From Pythium myriotylum (Eukaryota; Oomycota; Peronosporomycetes; Pythiales; Pythiaceae), in NCBI GenBank assembly GCA_023091665.1, contig JALJCQ010000015.1, positions 124,001-188,000 on the forward strand: DNA of 64,000 bases, in the 5' to 3' direction. Positions 10,135 to 20,160 of the stretch are shown in pieces. The translations under genes and the position numbers were made by a program. Below the pieces are notes generated by a model that had not been told where the DNA came from, searched no databases, and saw nothing but the letters and a program-made list of their open reading frames with translations. Position 1 is the first letter of the stretch. Each line of letters opens with the position of its first letter.

Positions 10135-11751
10135 ATGCCGCATCTCTTCGAGCAGGTCCTCGCGCACGGCGCGCGCCCCGCGCTGCACGACGGCGCCGCC
10201 GTCTGGAGCTTCGCGCAGCTCGTGGGCGCGGCGCTGCGAGTGCGCGACGCCCTGCGCGACGCGCTGCCGGCCGCCGAGGCCGAGCGCAACCCGCGCGTGG
10301 CGTTTCTCGGCAGCCGCGGCGCCTCGTACGTCGCGATGCAGTGGGGCGTCTGGCTCGCCGGCGGCGTCTGCGTGCCGCTGCACGCCGCGCACCCGGCGAC
10401 CGAGCTGCAGTACATTCTCGACGACTCGGCCGCCGCGCTGCTGGTCGTGAGCGACGAGTTTCTCGGTCCGGACGCGAGCGGATCCGTGAGCGAGTTTATC
10501 GAGGCTGTCAAGAAAGAAGGCAAGGTGCCCGTGCTGGAGCACGCGAGGCCCGTGCTGAGCGACGAGCCGACGCCACCGAACGACCAGGAAGCGCGCGTGC
10601 GCGAGTGGCTTGATACGTGCGACTTGCAGAACACGAACGCGTTGATCATCTACACGAGCGGCACGACCGGCAGACCCAAGGGCGTCGTGAGCACGCACGC
10701 CGGGCTCACGGCGCAAACGCAGGACATCGTCGCGGCGTGGGAAATCACGGACCGAGACCACTTGATCCACTTCCTGCCGCTGCACCACATCCACGGCATC
10801 CTCAACTGCCTTTTGTGCGTGCACTTTGCCGGTGGCTCGGTCGAGTTCCTGCCGTCCGCCAAGGCCGATTTGATCTGGAGCAAGCTCGCGGAGAGCCAGT
10901 CGGACGCGACCAAGCGCCCGGCGACCGTGCTCATGGCCGTGCCGACCGTGTACATGAATTTACTTGAAGAGATGGCGCGTGACACACCCGCGTCGTACGA
11001 TAAAAAGGCTGCCGTCGAAGCAGCCAAGAAGCTCCGTGTGGCGATCAGCGGCTCCATGGCGTGCCCTGTATCCATCTTAAGTCGATGGGAAGAGCTCACA
11101 GGGCTTCGTCTGCTCGAGCGGTACGGGATGACTGAATTGGGCATGGCGTTGACCAACCCGCTCCACGGTGAGCGCCATCTTGGCTTTGTCGGGCAGCCGT
11201 TCCCGAGTGTGCAAGTGCGAATCGTGGACCCTGAGACAGAGCAGGAAATTCCTCTCGAAAGCGGACAAGAAGGCGAGTTACGCGTGCGTGGACCGACAGT
11301 CTTCAAGGAGTACTGGCGGAAGCCCGAGGCTACAGCGAAGGAGATCGATGCCGACGGCTGGTTCAAAACGGGCGACATTGTACAGTACGATGCGGCCAAG
11401 AAGAGCTTCCGCATCCGCGGGCGTGCGAGCGCCGACATCCTCAAGAGCGGAGGCTACAAGATCTCGGCGCTCGACATTGAGCGCGTGCTGCTGAGCCACC
11501 CAAGAGTGCAAGAGTGTGCGGTCTTCGGCATCGCCGACGAAAAGTGGGGCCAGATCGTGTCGGCCGTCGTGCGTGTTTCTGGCCCAGTGGACGAGCCCGA
11601 GCTCAAGCAGACGCTCACGACCTTTTGCAAGCAGGAGCTGGCCGACTATCGCGTGCCGCGCAAATTCTTCTTCGTGGACGCGATCCCCAAGAACGCGATG
11701 GGCAAAGTCAACAAGAAAGCGCTGGCTGTAGCGTTCGCGCCGCAAGCTTGA
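10135..11751 (+). CDS. ACSF3: ACSF3-like acyl-CoA (malonyl-CoA type) synthetase, no targeting extension
   Basis: A 538-residue member of the AMP-forming acyl-CoA synthetase family, which activates a carboxylic acid to acyl-AMP and then to the CoA thioester. Visible motifs are the phosphate-binding loop YTSGTTGRPKG (~173-183), YGMTELG (~331), GWFKTGD (~408), the hinge and A8 region KSGGYKISALDIERVL (~438) and the catalytic lysine context PKNAMGKVNKK (~518). The AISGSMACPVSILSRWEELTG segment and overall length are closest to ACSF3/MatB malonyl-CoA synthetases. It begins MPHLFEQV, directly at the conserved domain, and lacks the 34-residue leader of its paralogue at 20161-21879, so it is predicted to be cytosolic. 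The substrate is inferred from family only. Confidence 0.87.
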   Translation: MPHLFEQVLAHGARPALHDGAAVWSFAQLVGAALRVRDALRDALPAAEAERNPRVAFLGSRGASYVAMQWGVWLAGGVCVPLHAAHPATELQYILDDSAAALLVVSDEFLGPDASGSVSEFIEAVKKEGKVPVLEHARPVLSDEPTPPNDQEARVREWLDTCDLQNTNALIIYTSGTTGRPKGVVSTHAGLTAQTQDIVAAWEITDRDHLIHFLPLHHIHGILNCLLCVHFAGGSVEFLPSAKADLIWSKLAESQSDATKRPATVLMAVPTVYMNLLEEMARDTPASYDKKAAVEAAKKLRVAISGSMACPVSILSRWEELTGLRLLERYGMTELGMALTNPLHGERHLGFVGQPFPSVQVRIVDPETEQEIPLESGQEGELRVRGPTVFKEYWRKPEATAKEIDADGWFKTGDIVQYDAAKKSFRIRGRASADILKSGGYKISALDIERVLLSHPRVQECAVFGIADEKWGQIVSAVVRVSGPVDEPELKQTLTTFCKQELADYRVPRKFFFVDAIPKNAMGKVNKKALAVAFAPQA

Positions 11752-12042
11752 GCCGTCCAGAAAAAAAAAAAAAACTGCTAGGATGCGAACGATGTCGTGG
11801 CTGTGAAACCATTTTTCAGAAAGTGTTTTGAAGTCATTTCTCATTGTGCTAGCAACCTTGATAGGTCCGTTGGCTGGCTTAGGTCTCGGCTGGCTCGTTG
11901 CAGAGTCATGAGGCCTGAGACCTCGTCCTAGTGACGTCGATCGATTGATGAGACAATGGAACGGCCACCTGTCTAATCGTCTACAGCCAACTTGAAGTAT
12001 CATCCTGTACCCATAGGGAAGGTTCGACTCGCTCCCCATTGT
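11752..12042. other. Intergenic region
   Basis: A poly-A run of 14 lies directly after the stop at 11761-11774. Nothing else is recognisable before the promoter element at 12043. Confidence 0.5.
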
Positions 12043-12054
12043 TCATTCTCGAAC
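12043..12054 (+). promoter_or_regulatory. Initiator-like element of GIN-like gene
   Basis: TCATTCTCGAAC lies 21 bases upstream of the ATG at 12076. It matches the initiator half of the oomycete core promoter and is nearly the same as the element before the CD36 gene. Confidence 0.45.
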
Positions 12055-12075
12055 CCACCAAGTCACCACCAAGCC

Positions 12076-13311
12076 ATGACCATCTTCGGTCTCTTCCAGT
12101 CCGCTCTCCACGTCGAAGCCTCACAGACCTTTCTTGTCCCCGAGAGGCTGCGAGCTCACGAATCGCAGCGCCACGAAAAAGTGTGGCTCGTCGCTGTGCG
12201 AAAGCCCGAGCACAGCATCACCAAGCTCCGCATCGAGCTGCCTGGACTCACGATCGTACGGATCAACCCACAGCTCGTTGACCAGCAGCAAGTACTCGCT
12301 CGCGTGCGTGTGACGAGCGACGACGCGCAGCATCTCGAGCGAGTCAGCGTGGGCATCAAGAAGAAGTCTCGCCTTGACTGTGGCTTCAAGAACACTAAGT
12401 TACCAATTGCGGGCTCGTTAGTCACCGAGATCGAGCTTGCGCAGGAAGGTCTCATCGAAGAAGTGATCGCTCGCGCCGGCGGAGACGTCGTTATCGAGGA
12501 CGGCGTGCTCGCCCGAGCCGAGACGAGCGCCGTGACGGTCGCGGCGATGGACCATGGCCGGCTCTTTGTCTACAATCCGGGCTCCCTCAACATTGCTGAA
12601 CTGTACGTCGCCTCCCTCAGCTGTGGTCAGCTTTGGTTCTCCTCTGGGCCGATTGTCGCCAAGACCCGTTTGCTGGCTGTCGTTCTGGGCGATGGCGGTG
12701 TCGAGATGGAGATAGCGCGAGTGGAGACAGACGAGTTTGACGTGCTTGTCGCTGGCGAACGTGGCCGTGTCGATATCGCGGCGTCGGACACAATCGCCGC
12801 CAAGACGATGGAGACCTACTTGTGGGACGCCGGCTCGATCGCTGTGCGAGCACCTCCGCCTGCTGGAGGTGTCGTTAGCTGCGAATCCCAGACAGTGGAG
12901 ATCACAGGTCGTGGGTGTGTCGACATCGCAGATGTGGTCGCAGAATCGACAAGCGTTTCACTGAGCGAGGCAGCACGTGCGATCGTGCAGCCGCGTGGAC
13001 GGCTCGCTCTGCAGTGCGACGCTGTAGCGACTGTCGAATGCGTCGGCTCACTGCCGCAACAAGTAGAACGGTCGAGCGCGTACCGATCGGACGATCTTGT
13101 TGTCACGAGTCTTGATGATCGCAAGATTCGGCGATCGAAGGAGCTAGCTTTTCCAGCGAGGCCCTCGATCGCCGAGGCGTTCGCGAATCCGAAAGATTTC
13201 GTCGCCAAGAAAGCAGGCTTTCGCGAGACGATACGCCCACTCTTCGTGACGATCCGTAACGGCTCGGCGATCATCGAGTGGATCGAAGAGATCATCGACA
13301 TGGCCACCTAG
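12076..13311 (+). CDS. GIN/DUF2807-like beta-repeat protein, subfamily B
   Basis: 411 residues from ATG 12076, chosen because it follows an initiator element and aligns with relatives. It shows the full family layout: PGLTIVRINP (~57), ARVRVTSDDAQHLE (~76), GSLVTEIELAQ (~114), AGGDVVIEDGVLA (~136), a run of glycine-spaced beta units in the middle, GRGCVDIADV (~276), VECVGSLPQQ (~320) and a C-terminal tail containing TIRPLF. There is no signal peptide or membrane helix, so it is probably intracellular. The repeated G-x-G / VxV pattern resembles the bacterial DUF2807 'head GIN' beta-solenoid; that assignment is inferred from pattern only. Its relatives at 15205 and 41051 form the same subfamily. 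No catalytic residues are evident. Confidence 0.72.
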   Translation: MTIFGLFQSALHVEASQTFLVPERLRAHESQRHEKVWLVAVRKPEHSITKLRIELPGLTIVRINPQLVDQQQVLARVRVTSDDAQHLERVSVGIKKKSRLDCGFKNTKLPIAGSLVTEIELAQEGLIEEVIARAGGDVVIEDGVLARAETSAVTVAAMDHGRLFVYNPGSLNIAELYVASLSCGQLWFSSGPIVAKTRLLAVVLGDGGVEMEIARVETDEFDVLVAGERGRVDIAASDTIAAKTMETYLWDAGSIAVRAPPPAGGVVSCESQTVEITGRGCVDIADVVAESTSVSLSEAARAIVQPRGRLALQCDAVATVECVGSLPQQVERSSAYRSDDLVVTSLDDRKIRRSKELAFPARPSIAEAFANPKDFVAKKAGFRETIRPLFVTIRNGSAIIEWIEEIIDMAT

Positions 13312-13394
13312 CTCATTCTCTAGCGTAATAATGCCACGCACACATACAAAATGAAGACGAGAATGCAGTTGTTAGGTTAGATCGTGAGGTATAT

Positions 13395-14519
13395 TTACAC
13401 CAGCGGCTCGAGCACTTTGTCCGAGATGGCGAGATTGTACATGCGGTTATAGGTGGCCATGTCGAGCACGTGGTCGCCCGAGCGGCAGAAGTAGAGCATG
13501 CGTTCCATGTGGTACATGGCCTTGCCCTTGACGTAGTGGAAGCCGATCGAGTCCTCGGCGCAGCAGTCCTTGCCGTACTTGAGCCCGCCGATGTGCTGGT
13601 GGAAGTCGAGCCAGTAGCCCTTGGCGGCCGCCGGTGTCATAAAGTACTCGCCGCCCGGGTTCGTGGCGTGCCACCGCGGTCGGCCCTTGGTGTCACGCGT
13701 GTCCCAGGGCACGACGTCGTGCCACATCATGCAGTAGGTCGTGGAGGTATCTTCTGGCAGACTCTGCGCCCAGGGTCGCGAGAGACACGTCTTGTCCTCC
13801 ATGGTCGCGACGAACTTGTCGAGGAAGAGTCGATTCATGGCGTACCCGGGGCCGCCCGAGTTGAAGACCCATCGGTCCCACTTTTTCCACCAACGCTTGG
13901 CCATGTCCTTGTCCGGGATCTGGCTGATCACGCGGTCGACCGTGAGGTTGAAGCGCTTGCCGAGGTGCATGGGCCGCCGCTTGTGGTTCATGACAATCTC
14001 GGGGCGCAGCAGGTAGTCTCGAAAGTTGTCCATGACGACGTAGGCGTCGTCGTCGGCCTTGTAGAACCAGTCATAGTCGTGGCGGTAGTGGTCGTAAATG
14101 TACTTGAGGCTCTCGCGGGTCTTGAGCCAGAGGTGGTAGTAGTCGGCCGGCGCGTTCATCTTGACGATGTCGAACTTGCGCTCGAGCGGCGTGCCCTTGT
14201 TCGCGACCATCGTGCCGGTCGTGTTGCTGAAGAAGACGAGCTTGTCGCAGCGCTGGCCCCACGTGTCGGCCACGAGCTGCGCGTGGCTCGCGTGGTACGA
14301 CGAGATGGTGTTGACGAAGCAGAAGACGCGCGGGTACGTCGCGCGCGGGTGCTGCGGCTGCGGCCGCACGCTCAGGAGCTCGAGCGCCACGTTGTAGCCG
14401 TGGAAGTCCTGCTGGCAGAGCGCGCGCTTCCACGCGAGCGTGTGCGGCGCCGGCAGCGGCGCGGCGGCCGAGACCGCGAGCAGCGTCAGCAGCAGCAGCA
14501 GCAGCGCGCCGAGCCGCAT
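13395..14519 (-). CDS. GT31-family glycosyltransferase, core-1 galactosyltransferase-like
   Basis: 374 residues from ATG at 14519, which opens a signal-anchor or signal sequence (MRLGALLLLLLTLLAVSAAA). Conserved blocks follow: VFCFVNTISSYHASHAQLVADTWGQRCDKLVFFS, then YDWFYKADDDAYVVMDNFRDYL with the DxD-type metal/UDP-sugar site (~155), then FNSGGPGYAMNR and EDSIGFHYV near the end. This is the layout of C1GalT1/Fringe-type beta-1,3-glycosyltransferases, type II Golgi proteins that use UDP-galactose or UDP-GlcNAc. The stem between anchor and domain is short. The frame continues upstream to 14600 but without protein character. Donor and acceptor are not decidable from sequence. Confidence 0.85.
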   Translation of the reverse strand: MRLGALLLLLLTLLAVSAAAPLPAPHTLAWKRALCQQDFHGYNVALELLSVRPQPQHPRATYPRVFCFVNTISSYHASHAQLVADTWGQRCDKLVFFSNTTGTMVANKGTPLERKFDIVKMNAPADYYHLWLKTRESLKYIYDHYRHDYDWFYKADDDAYVVMDNFRDYLLRPEIVMNHKRRPMHLGKRFNLTVDRVISQIPDKDMAKRWWKKWDRWVFNSGGPGYAMNRLFLDKFVATMEDKTCLSRPWAQSLPEDTSTTYCMMWHDVVPWDTRDTKGRPRWHATNPGGEYFMTPAAAKGYWLDFHQHIGGLKYGKDCCAEDSIGFHYVKGKAMYHMERMLYFCRSGDHVLDMATYNRMYNLAISDKVLEPLV

Positions 14520-15204
14520 GGAGGAAGGGGAAGCTGGAATGCTCGGAATGGATCTGACTCCTTGCTGTGATCGCGTTGGACGTTTGCCAGCTGGGAACAA
14601 CGATGAGCTCCTCAGTATTGGATCTGAGAGAGAGATTGCAAACGATTGACCGGTGGGAAAACCGGTTTATTTACGTCTCCAATTTGGGGAGACGCAGAAT
14701 AGTACGCGAGGCAGAGCGCCAACAAGTGATGGGAGCTCGCTGGACCCAAGCGAAGGGGCCACTGAAAGACACGACGCTGGCAGTACAGTGAGAAAGGCTC
14801 TCTCTTTCTCTCTCGCTCGCTCGCGTGTTTTGTGCCTTTGCCCATCCACGTGCGAGTGGGTGGGCTGGCCGATAAAGTTCCCAGGTCAGCAAGAAGAGAC
14901 TCGCGGCATCTTGTGGAAACAAGACTGCGCGTGTCTGTGCTGGCGGTTCTTCCCGTCGGGAGTTTGTAGGCGCAGTCGAGAAGGACGCTCGAGGGCGCAC
15001 CGAAGGGGGTCTCCCACCCCTCGAGACATTCTGCATTGAAGCGAATCTTCTGTATCACACCTTATTTTGATACGATCCAAAATATCACGCCCTCTTTTGG
15101 CGTGACCGAACCCATTGTAGGAAAGTACCCACAGACCATCACTCCTCGTTGGCTTCACTCCAACGCGTTGGCGTTGGACTCGGCCGCCCATTTCGCCAAC
15201 TCCC
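14520..15204. other. Intergenic region between divergent genes
   Basis: This stretch must hold divergent promoters for the GT31 gene and the GIN-like gene at 15205. A CT-rich run lies at 14790-14830. I find no gene. Confidence 0.45.
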
Positions 15205-16443
15205 ATGGGCTGCTGCCAGTCCGTCCAGAGCGTCCAGCATCCGGAGATCCAACGTCCGGAGATCCAACGTCCGGAGATCCAGCGTCCGGAGATCCAGCGT
15301 CCAGGGATCCAGCGTCCAGGGATCCGGCGCGGCGCGCTGCGGCTCGTGCCCGGGGCCGTCTCGGCCGTGCCCGAGAAGCTCCGCGTGCACGCGTCGCAGC
15401 GCCTGCAGCGCTCCTGGGCGGCGACCAACGACCGCGCGCAGGCCCCGAGCGTCGCGGCGGCGCTGCGTCTGCGCGTGGCGCGCGCGCTCGCGCTCGTGCG
15501 CGTCTCGCCGGCGCTCTACGAGCAGCAGGGCGTCGCGGCGCGCGTCTCGGTCTCGAGCGAGCACGCCGAGTCGCTCGAGGCCGTGCGCGTGGCGATCGTC
15601 GACGGCGCGACACTCGAGATCAGCACGGCGACCGAGCTTCGGTCGGGCGCGCTCGTGGTCGTCGTCGAAGTCGGCGTGCCTGCAGCTCTGGAGCAGCTCC
15701 AGGTCTCGGGGCCGAGCGACCTCGTGCTCGAGTCGAACGTGCTCGCGAGGGGCCCGGATGCAGTCGTGGACGTCGTCGCGAGCGACCGGAGCCGCGTGTT
15801 TGTGTGCGAAGACGGAGACAAACCGCTTGTGAGCCGAGACATGCGGCTCGTCGCCGAGAGCAGCGCGCGGATCTACTTTCGAGCTGCGACGCCGATCGCC
15901 CCGAGTGAGTCGCTGAGCTGCGTCGTGGATGGAGATGGAGCTGTCCACGTGAGCACGCCCGGCGTGCAGACGGCAAAGTTGAAGCTCGACGTGCTTCGTG
16001 GCCGTGGCGGCGTGTACATCGACGCGAGAGACACATTGTCGGTCGAGACTGTCGAAGCGTCGGTGGAAAAGGCCGGCTCGGTCGTGCTGAGGACGTCGCC
16101 CTCGCGACGATTCGATGTCACTTGCTCAAGCCAGTCGCTCGATGCAGGAGGAGGACTCATTGATGTCGCTGCTGTCACTTCCGAGACCGTGCGGGCCAGA
16201 GCCCACGACGGAGGCCGCGTTGTCGCTCGTCCACACGGGCGGCTGTTTGTCGACAGCGATGCGCACTCGGTCGTCGAGTGCGTCGGCCACTTGCCTTCGA
16301 GCGTCGTCCAGGCGAACCAACTCAAGGTGAGCAGTGTGGCCGTGACGCCACTTGACTTGTACTATACCCAGGCGACCTACCAGCTCATGCCCGAAGTCCC
16401 GACGATCCGCAGAGCGTTCCGCGAAGCGCGGCATGCGATCTGA
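15205..16443 (+). CDS. GIN/DUF2807-like beta-repeat protein with MGCC acylation-type N-terminus and PEIQR repeats
   Basis: 412 residues starting MGCCQS, a strong candidate for N-myristoylation on Gly2 and palmitoylation on Cys3/Cys4, so probably membrane-attached from the cytosolic side. Residues 13-42 are six copies of a five-residue unit (PEIQR, later PGIQR), encoded by a 15-bp minisatellite. The family core follows: RLVPGAVSAVPEKLRVHASQ, ARVSVSSEHAESLE, GRGGVYIDARDTLSVE and VECVGHLPSSV near the end, with C-terminal PEVPTIRRAFREARH. The middle is more diverged than in relatives and loses the full PGLTIVRV motif (LALVRVSPALYE). It converges on the sugar porter at 16556-18088 with a 112-bp gap. 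Confidence 0.7.
   Translation: MGCCQSVQSVQHPEIQRPEIQRPEIQRPEIQRPGIQRPGIRRGALRLVPGAVSAVPEKLRVHASQRLQRSWAATNDRAQAPSVAAALRLRVARALALVRVSPALYEQQGVAARVSVSSEHAESLEAVRVAIVDGATLEISTATELRSGALVVVVEVGVPAALEQLQVSGPSDLVLESNVLARGPDAVVDVVASDRSRVFVCEDGDKPLVSRDMRLVAESSARIYFRAATPIAPSESLSCVVDGDGAVHVSTPGVQTAKLKLDVLRGRGGVYIDARDTLSVETVEASVEKAGSVVLRTSPSRRFDVTCSSQSLDAGGGLIDVAAVTSETVRARAHDGGRVVARPHGRLFVDSDAHSVVECVGHLPSSVVQANQLKVSSVAVTPLDLYYTQATYQLMPEVPTIRRAFREARHAI
15241..15330 (+). repeat. 15-bp coding minisatellite, six copies
   Basis: Six tandem units of CCGGAGATCCAACGT and variants (AGCGT; CCAGGGATCC) fill 90 bp exactly and keep frame. The first four units are near-identical and the last two share a CCAGGG change, which suggests stepwise duplication. 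Confidence 0.9.
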
Positions 16444-16555
16444 AAGAGGAATGTATTGGAAAGGTTTAGTGCGATAGTCGTGAGCAGAGTGTATTTCGCA
16501 AATGAAATTGAGAGACTTTATTGGAAACAGCGTCGCCGTTAGCAACGAGAAAAAT

Positions 16556-18088
16556 TTAGATGCGCGATCCCTTCTTGCGGAGCGCGCGGAACTCCTCCTG
16601 GATCTCCTCGTTGGTCTTGCCACCGGTCTCCGGGACGAGGAAGAAGACAAAGGCGAGCGAGATGGCGAGGAGCACGATGAACGGCATGTACTCGAGGTCC
16701 TTGAGGGCATCCGAGACGTACGGGTAGCCAATGCCGACAATGAGGTTCGAGAGCCAGGCGACCATGACACCGATGGACGTGACCGAGGCGCGGGCGTAGT
16801 CCGGGAAGATATCAGCGATGACAACGTAGAGAAGCGGGCCAATGCTGATACCGAAGGAGCCGACGTAGGTGGCCATCATGAGGATCGTAAGCCACGAGAC
16901 ATCGAACGAGAGCGCGAGCGTGAGGCCGATGGCGCTCACGAGCATACCGGCGACACCGAAGAGAAGCATCGTGCGGTTACCGAAACGACTCGAGAAGAAG
17001 CCGGAGATGAGCGTGGGCACCATGTTGACAATATCGATGATGATCGTGGCGACGCGGCCGTTCTTGAGGCCGGCCTCGTTGAAGAGGTCGGACGAGTAGT
17101 AGAAGACCGTGTTGATACCCGTGATCTTGGACATGGCAGCGAGACCGACAGCAATGATGAACTGGCGACGTAGGGCCGGCTTGAGCAGCTCCGAGAACGG
17201 AAGGCTCTTGCCGTCACGCACGACCTCGTGGCCCACCTGGCTCCAGCTCGACTGCAGCTCTGGGTCGTTCTTGCGCTTGGCCTCGATCCAGCCGAGCGCA
17301 AGGTGGACGTTCTCCTGACCGTAGAGACGCGCGAGCACCTGCTCAGCCTCCTCACGACGGCCCTTGAGCAGCAGCCACACGGGCGACTCGACCATCACGA
17401 ATGGCGACAGCGAGAGGAAGATCACAGCCAGCACGATCGGGAACGCAGCGATGATGCGCCAGCCGTCATGGAAGTCGAGGTAGAAGAACGTCGTCGCCAC
17501 GGCCAAGATACCGATGGTGATACCACTGTGGAGGATGACACCGAGCAGCGAGCGGAGGTGCGGTGGCGCGACTTCGTTGATGTAGCTGCCCAGGTTGCCC
17601 GTGGTAGCGCCGGATGCGAGACCGGCGATCAGACGGCCCACAACGAACTGCCAGAGGTTGTACGAGGTAGTCATGAGCACGGCACCCGTGATGATGAGAC
17701 CACAGTTGAGCTGCAGCACGCGCTTGCGGCCGAGGCGGTCGGCGAACTTGCCGACGCAGAGACAGCCGATCATACCACCGAGAATCCACGCGTTCACGAC
17801 GAACGTCCACTCGAGCTTGGAGTGGCCCGGGAACATGATACACGTGCCTTCCTTCACGGGGCGGCGGTCGCAGTCGGCCTTCTTGTTAAACTTGGAGAAG
17901 TTGAGCTGCGACGTGGACCAACCGTACTGGAGCGGCATGAGCAGACCGAGGAAGCAGCTCGTGTAGAGCACGAAGTTGGGCTTGATGGCCTTGCGCTGCT
18001 CGGCCTCATCGAGCTGGAGGAGGCCCTCGGTCGCGACGTTGATCTTGGGCGTCGACGCGTTCGCGTAAACTGGTTCGTGAGTCGCCAT
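16556..18088 (-). CDS. MFS sugar porter (hexose transporter)
   Basis: 510 residues from ATG at 18088 (MATHEPVYANASTPKINVA). This start is preferred over the open frame to 18457 because the paralogue at 28955 begins at the same residue. Sugar-porter signatures are present: ADRLGRKR (~117), GRLIAGLASGATTG, VESPVWLL (~233), KITGINTVFYYSS (~318, equivalent to the QxTGIN motif) and PETGGKTNEEIQEEF at the end. Twelve hydrophobic helices are visible. It should be a plasma-membrane hexose uptake permease. It is almost the same protein as the one at 28955-30487 in opposite orientation, differing at scattered residues and at the C-terminus (RALRKKGSRI versus RLNPTKGSLV). Confidence 0.9.
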   Translation of the reverse strand: MATHEPVYANASTPKINVATEGLLQLDEAEQRKAIKPNFVLYTSCFLGLLMPLQYGWSTSQLNFSKFNKKADCDRRPVKEGTCIMFPGHSKLEWTFVVNAWILGGMIGCLCVGKFADRLGRKRVLQLNCGLIITGAVLMTTSYNLWQFVVGRLIAGLASGATTGNLGSYINEVAPPHLRSLLGVILHSGITIGILAVATTFFYLDFHDGWRIIAAFPIVLAVIFLSLSPFVMVESPVWLLLKGRREEAEQVLARLYGQENVHLALGWIEAKRKNDPELQSSWSQVGHEVVRDGKSLPFSELLKPALRRQFIIAVGLAAMSKITGINTVFYYSSDLFNEAGLKNGRVATIIIDIVNMVPTLISGFFSSRFGNRTMLLFGVAGMLVSAIGLTLALSFDVSWLTILMMATYVGSFGISIGPLLYVVIADIFPDYARASVTSIGVMVAWLSNLIVGIGYPYVSDALKDLEYMPFIVLLAISLAFVFFLVPETGGKTNEEIQEEFRALRKKGSRI

Positions 18089-20160
18089 CGTTGCGCTTGC
18101 TCGAGGAGATTTGAGGAGGAAGCTGGGTGCGCGAGGCGAGGCGAATCGCAGAATGAAAGCGGTGTGGAACCGGGAACGGTTGACAAGCGTAGGGCGTGGC
18201 CAAGGACAAGCGGTGACAAGTTGAACTTTCGGGGTTCCGGTCTCAAGTCCCAAAGGTTTCGAACTTGAAGAAGGGACCCTGGGCGTCGCGATCCGGGTCT
18301 CGCTCTTTTGGCCTTTATCTGGTTTGTGGTCGATCGGGCTGTCGGGGTCACTGCCGTTGTATCCAAGTTCCGTCGTTGGTTGTCGTGCAACGGGGTGTAT
18401 GCGCACCGTCTCCAGAGGGGGGTTGCTTACGGCGTCGTTGGTTTCGCGAGGGGGCACAAACTCAGAACGTGGGAGTCTCGTACTGTACTGTACCGTGGCA
18501 TCAGTGAATGCGCATCACTTGGGACTTAGCGACCCAGATGCCACGCGGCCTCGCGCCGATCCAGAGAGCCAGCGAGAGAATGCCACACGTCTCACGACTG
18601 TGTAATAGCTGCTCAGCTAACAAAGCCTTCCAAGTGAGCCAAAAACCTCGGCGACTTGTTGTGCATAAGTTGGACGTTGGGATGGGCGAAGTTTTACCGG
18701 CAGGTCTCACAGTGCAGTATGTATGTGAGTTCCTGAAGTTTGTGCTGAAAGATCCAGAGCACCAACAGACGCAGCTGCCGACGAAAGCCCCTGAGTCAAA
18801 GTGCTCGAGGGATCTTATCATGATCGAAGGATCGGGAATGTGGGAAGATCGAGTACGATGCCCCTACCACCATCTTCCTCAGAATTGGACAAGACAATCG
18901 ATCGCATCCTCGCACTCAGGCATACCCTAGTGCACACGAATTCTCCGAGTTGAGCATTCGTCTGCTGTAGCCCCGTCTCACGCTTCACGTCACTGCTGTC
19001 CTTATGCATGCAGCCACTCCACTCCAACGGATTGGCTTGCTGCACTGGAGACCACCGGATTTGTCCATTTGGTGGAAACCACTGGATTTGGTGGTGGTGG
19101 TAAACTCGGTCTTGGCATTGCAAACGCGGCTGCCCAAAGTGGCGAACCGAATCTCCGTCTTCCATCGACTGATGGGTGGTTCATCCACGTCGATTACGCG
19201 CGAGAAGGCCCAGACTCTATCCTTGCCGCTGAGATATACGGTGCGGACACACGCGGAAAGATCACCCGCCCAAAGTACTATGGCTCGGCTATGCACGAAA
19301 AGATGGCAGTCTCATCTGGCTAAAGTAGTATCTCATCCAACTTTAGTAACAAGATGACGAGGTTCATCTACTTAGATAAGGTCGTATCCATCTGTGTCGA
19401 AGTGCCTGGTCTCAAGCGGCTGGTATGCACACACAGACGAACATCTATGCTATCCCAGTAGACACGTGAGCCCGGGAGAGGAATGTACTGCGAGCGGACG
19501 ACCGCAGTGTCTGGGTTCTGGGGCCGATCTCAAGTTCCCCCGCCTCAACGTAATGGTAGCTTGAGCCTCAGGATAGTCTCTCAGCAGCGGACGTACGGAT
19601 CTCCAAGTTATTGTCAGTGGTGGAAAGGCAGCTCGCCGGGGGTCTAGACGGCGCATATCTGCTTCGCTCTCGCTTGGTCTCGCTCTTTTCTACCAAAAAT
19701 TTCGTGCTCAGCTTGGCGAAGCTGCACCTGCCACGTGCGACATCCGCTGCTCGGCTTCTCACGCGATCGAGTCTTGCTGGTCTGGATCTTTCTGAGTTGC
19801 CTTGCCTTCGGTGTCGTGCTGGCTCCGGCGGCTTCGCGTGGGCTTATGAACTGGGAGGAGACAGCATGTGGTTGGGCTAAATGCCATGAATTTGCTGTGC
19901 ATCTGATGGACGCGGCACATTGACGGCGTTAGTCGATAGAAACACACGTTCTCGGAGCCGCTGCAAATCAACCGTAATGCAGCTGAGTCAACGACGCTGC
20001 TGAATTCTGTTCTGTGATGGTATGATGTATATGATGAAGTAGTTGACCATCTCTGTACGAGATGGCAACGGTGTTGCCTACTAACGCGAAATTGTTGGAA
20101 TGCCGAAGTTGCTAATACTCGCATAGTGACGAGAACCTGTTAACCTGAGTGCGATCGCGG
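18089..20160. other. Long stretch without a supported gene
   Basis: The right flank of the sugar porter must carry its promoter. A 140-codon frame at 18508-18930 and an uninterrupted frame from about 18932 to 19323 on the plus strand have some protein character. The latter contains LETTGF and VETTGFGGGG, encoded by a short imperfect direct repeat near 19046-19090. Neither matches a family I know nor has a good start. Both could be remnants. Confidence 0.4.

Noticed and set aside
13470..14570. 366-codon plus-strand frame
   Set aside because: Shadow of the GT31 glycosyltransferase on the other strand; valine- and glutamate-rich low complexity.
17228..18268. 346-codon plus-strand frame over the sugar porter
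   Set aside because: Shadow of the porter; the same shadow appears on the minus strand at 28916-30445 over the second porter.
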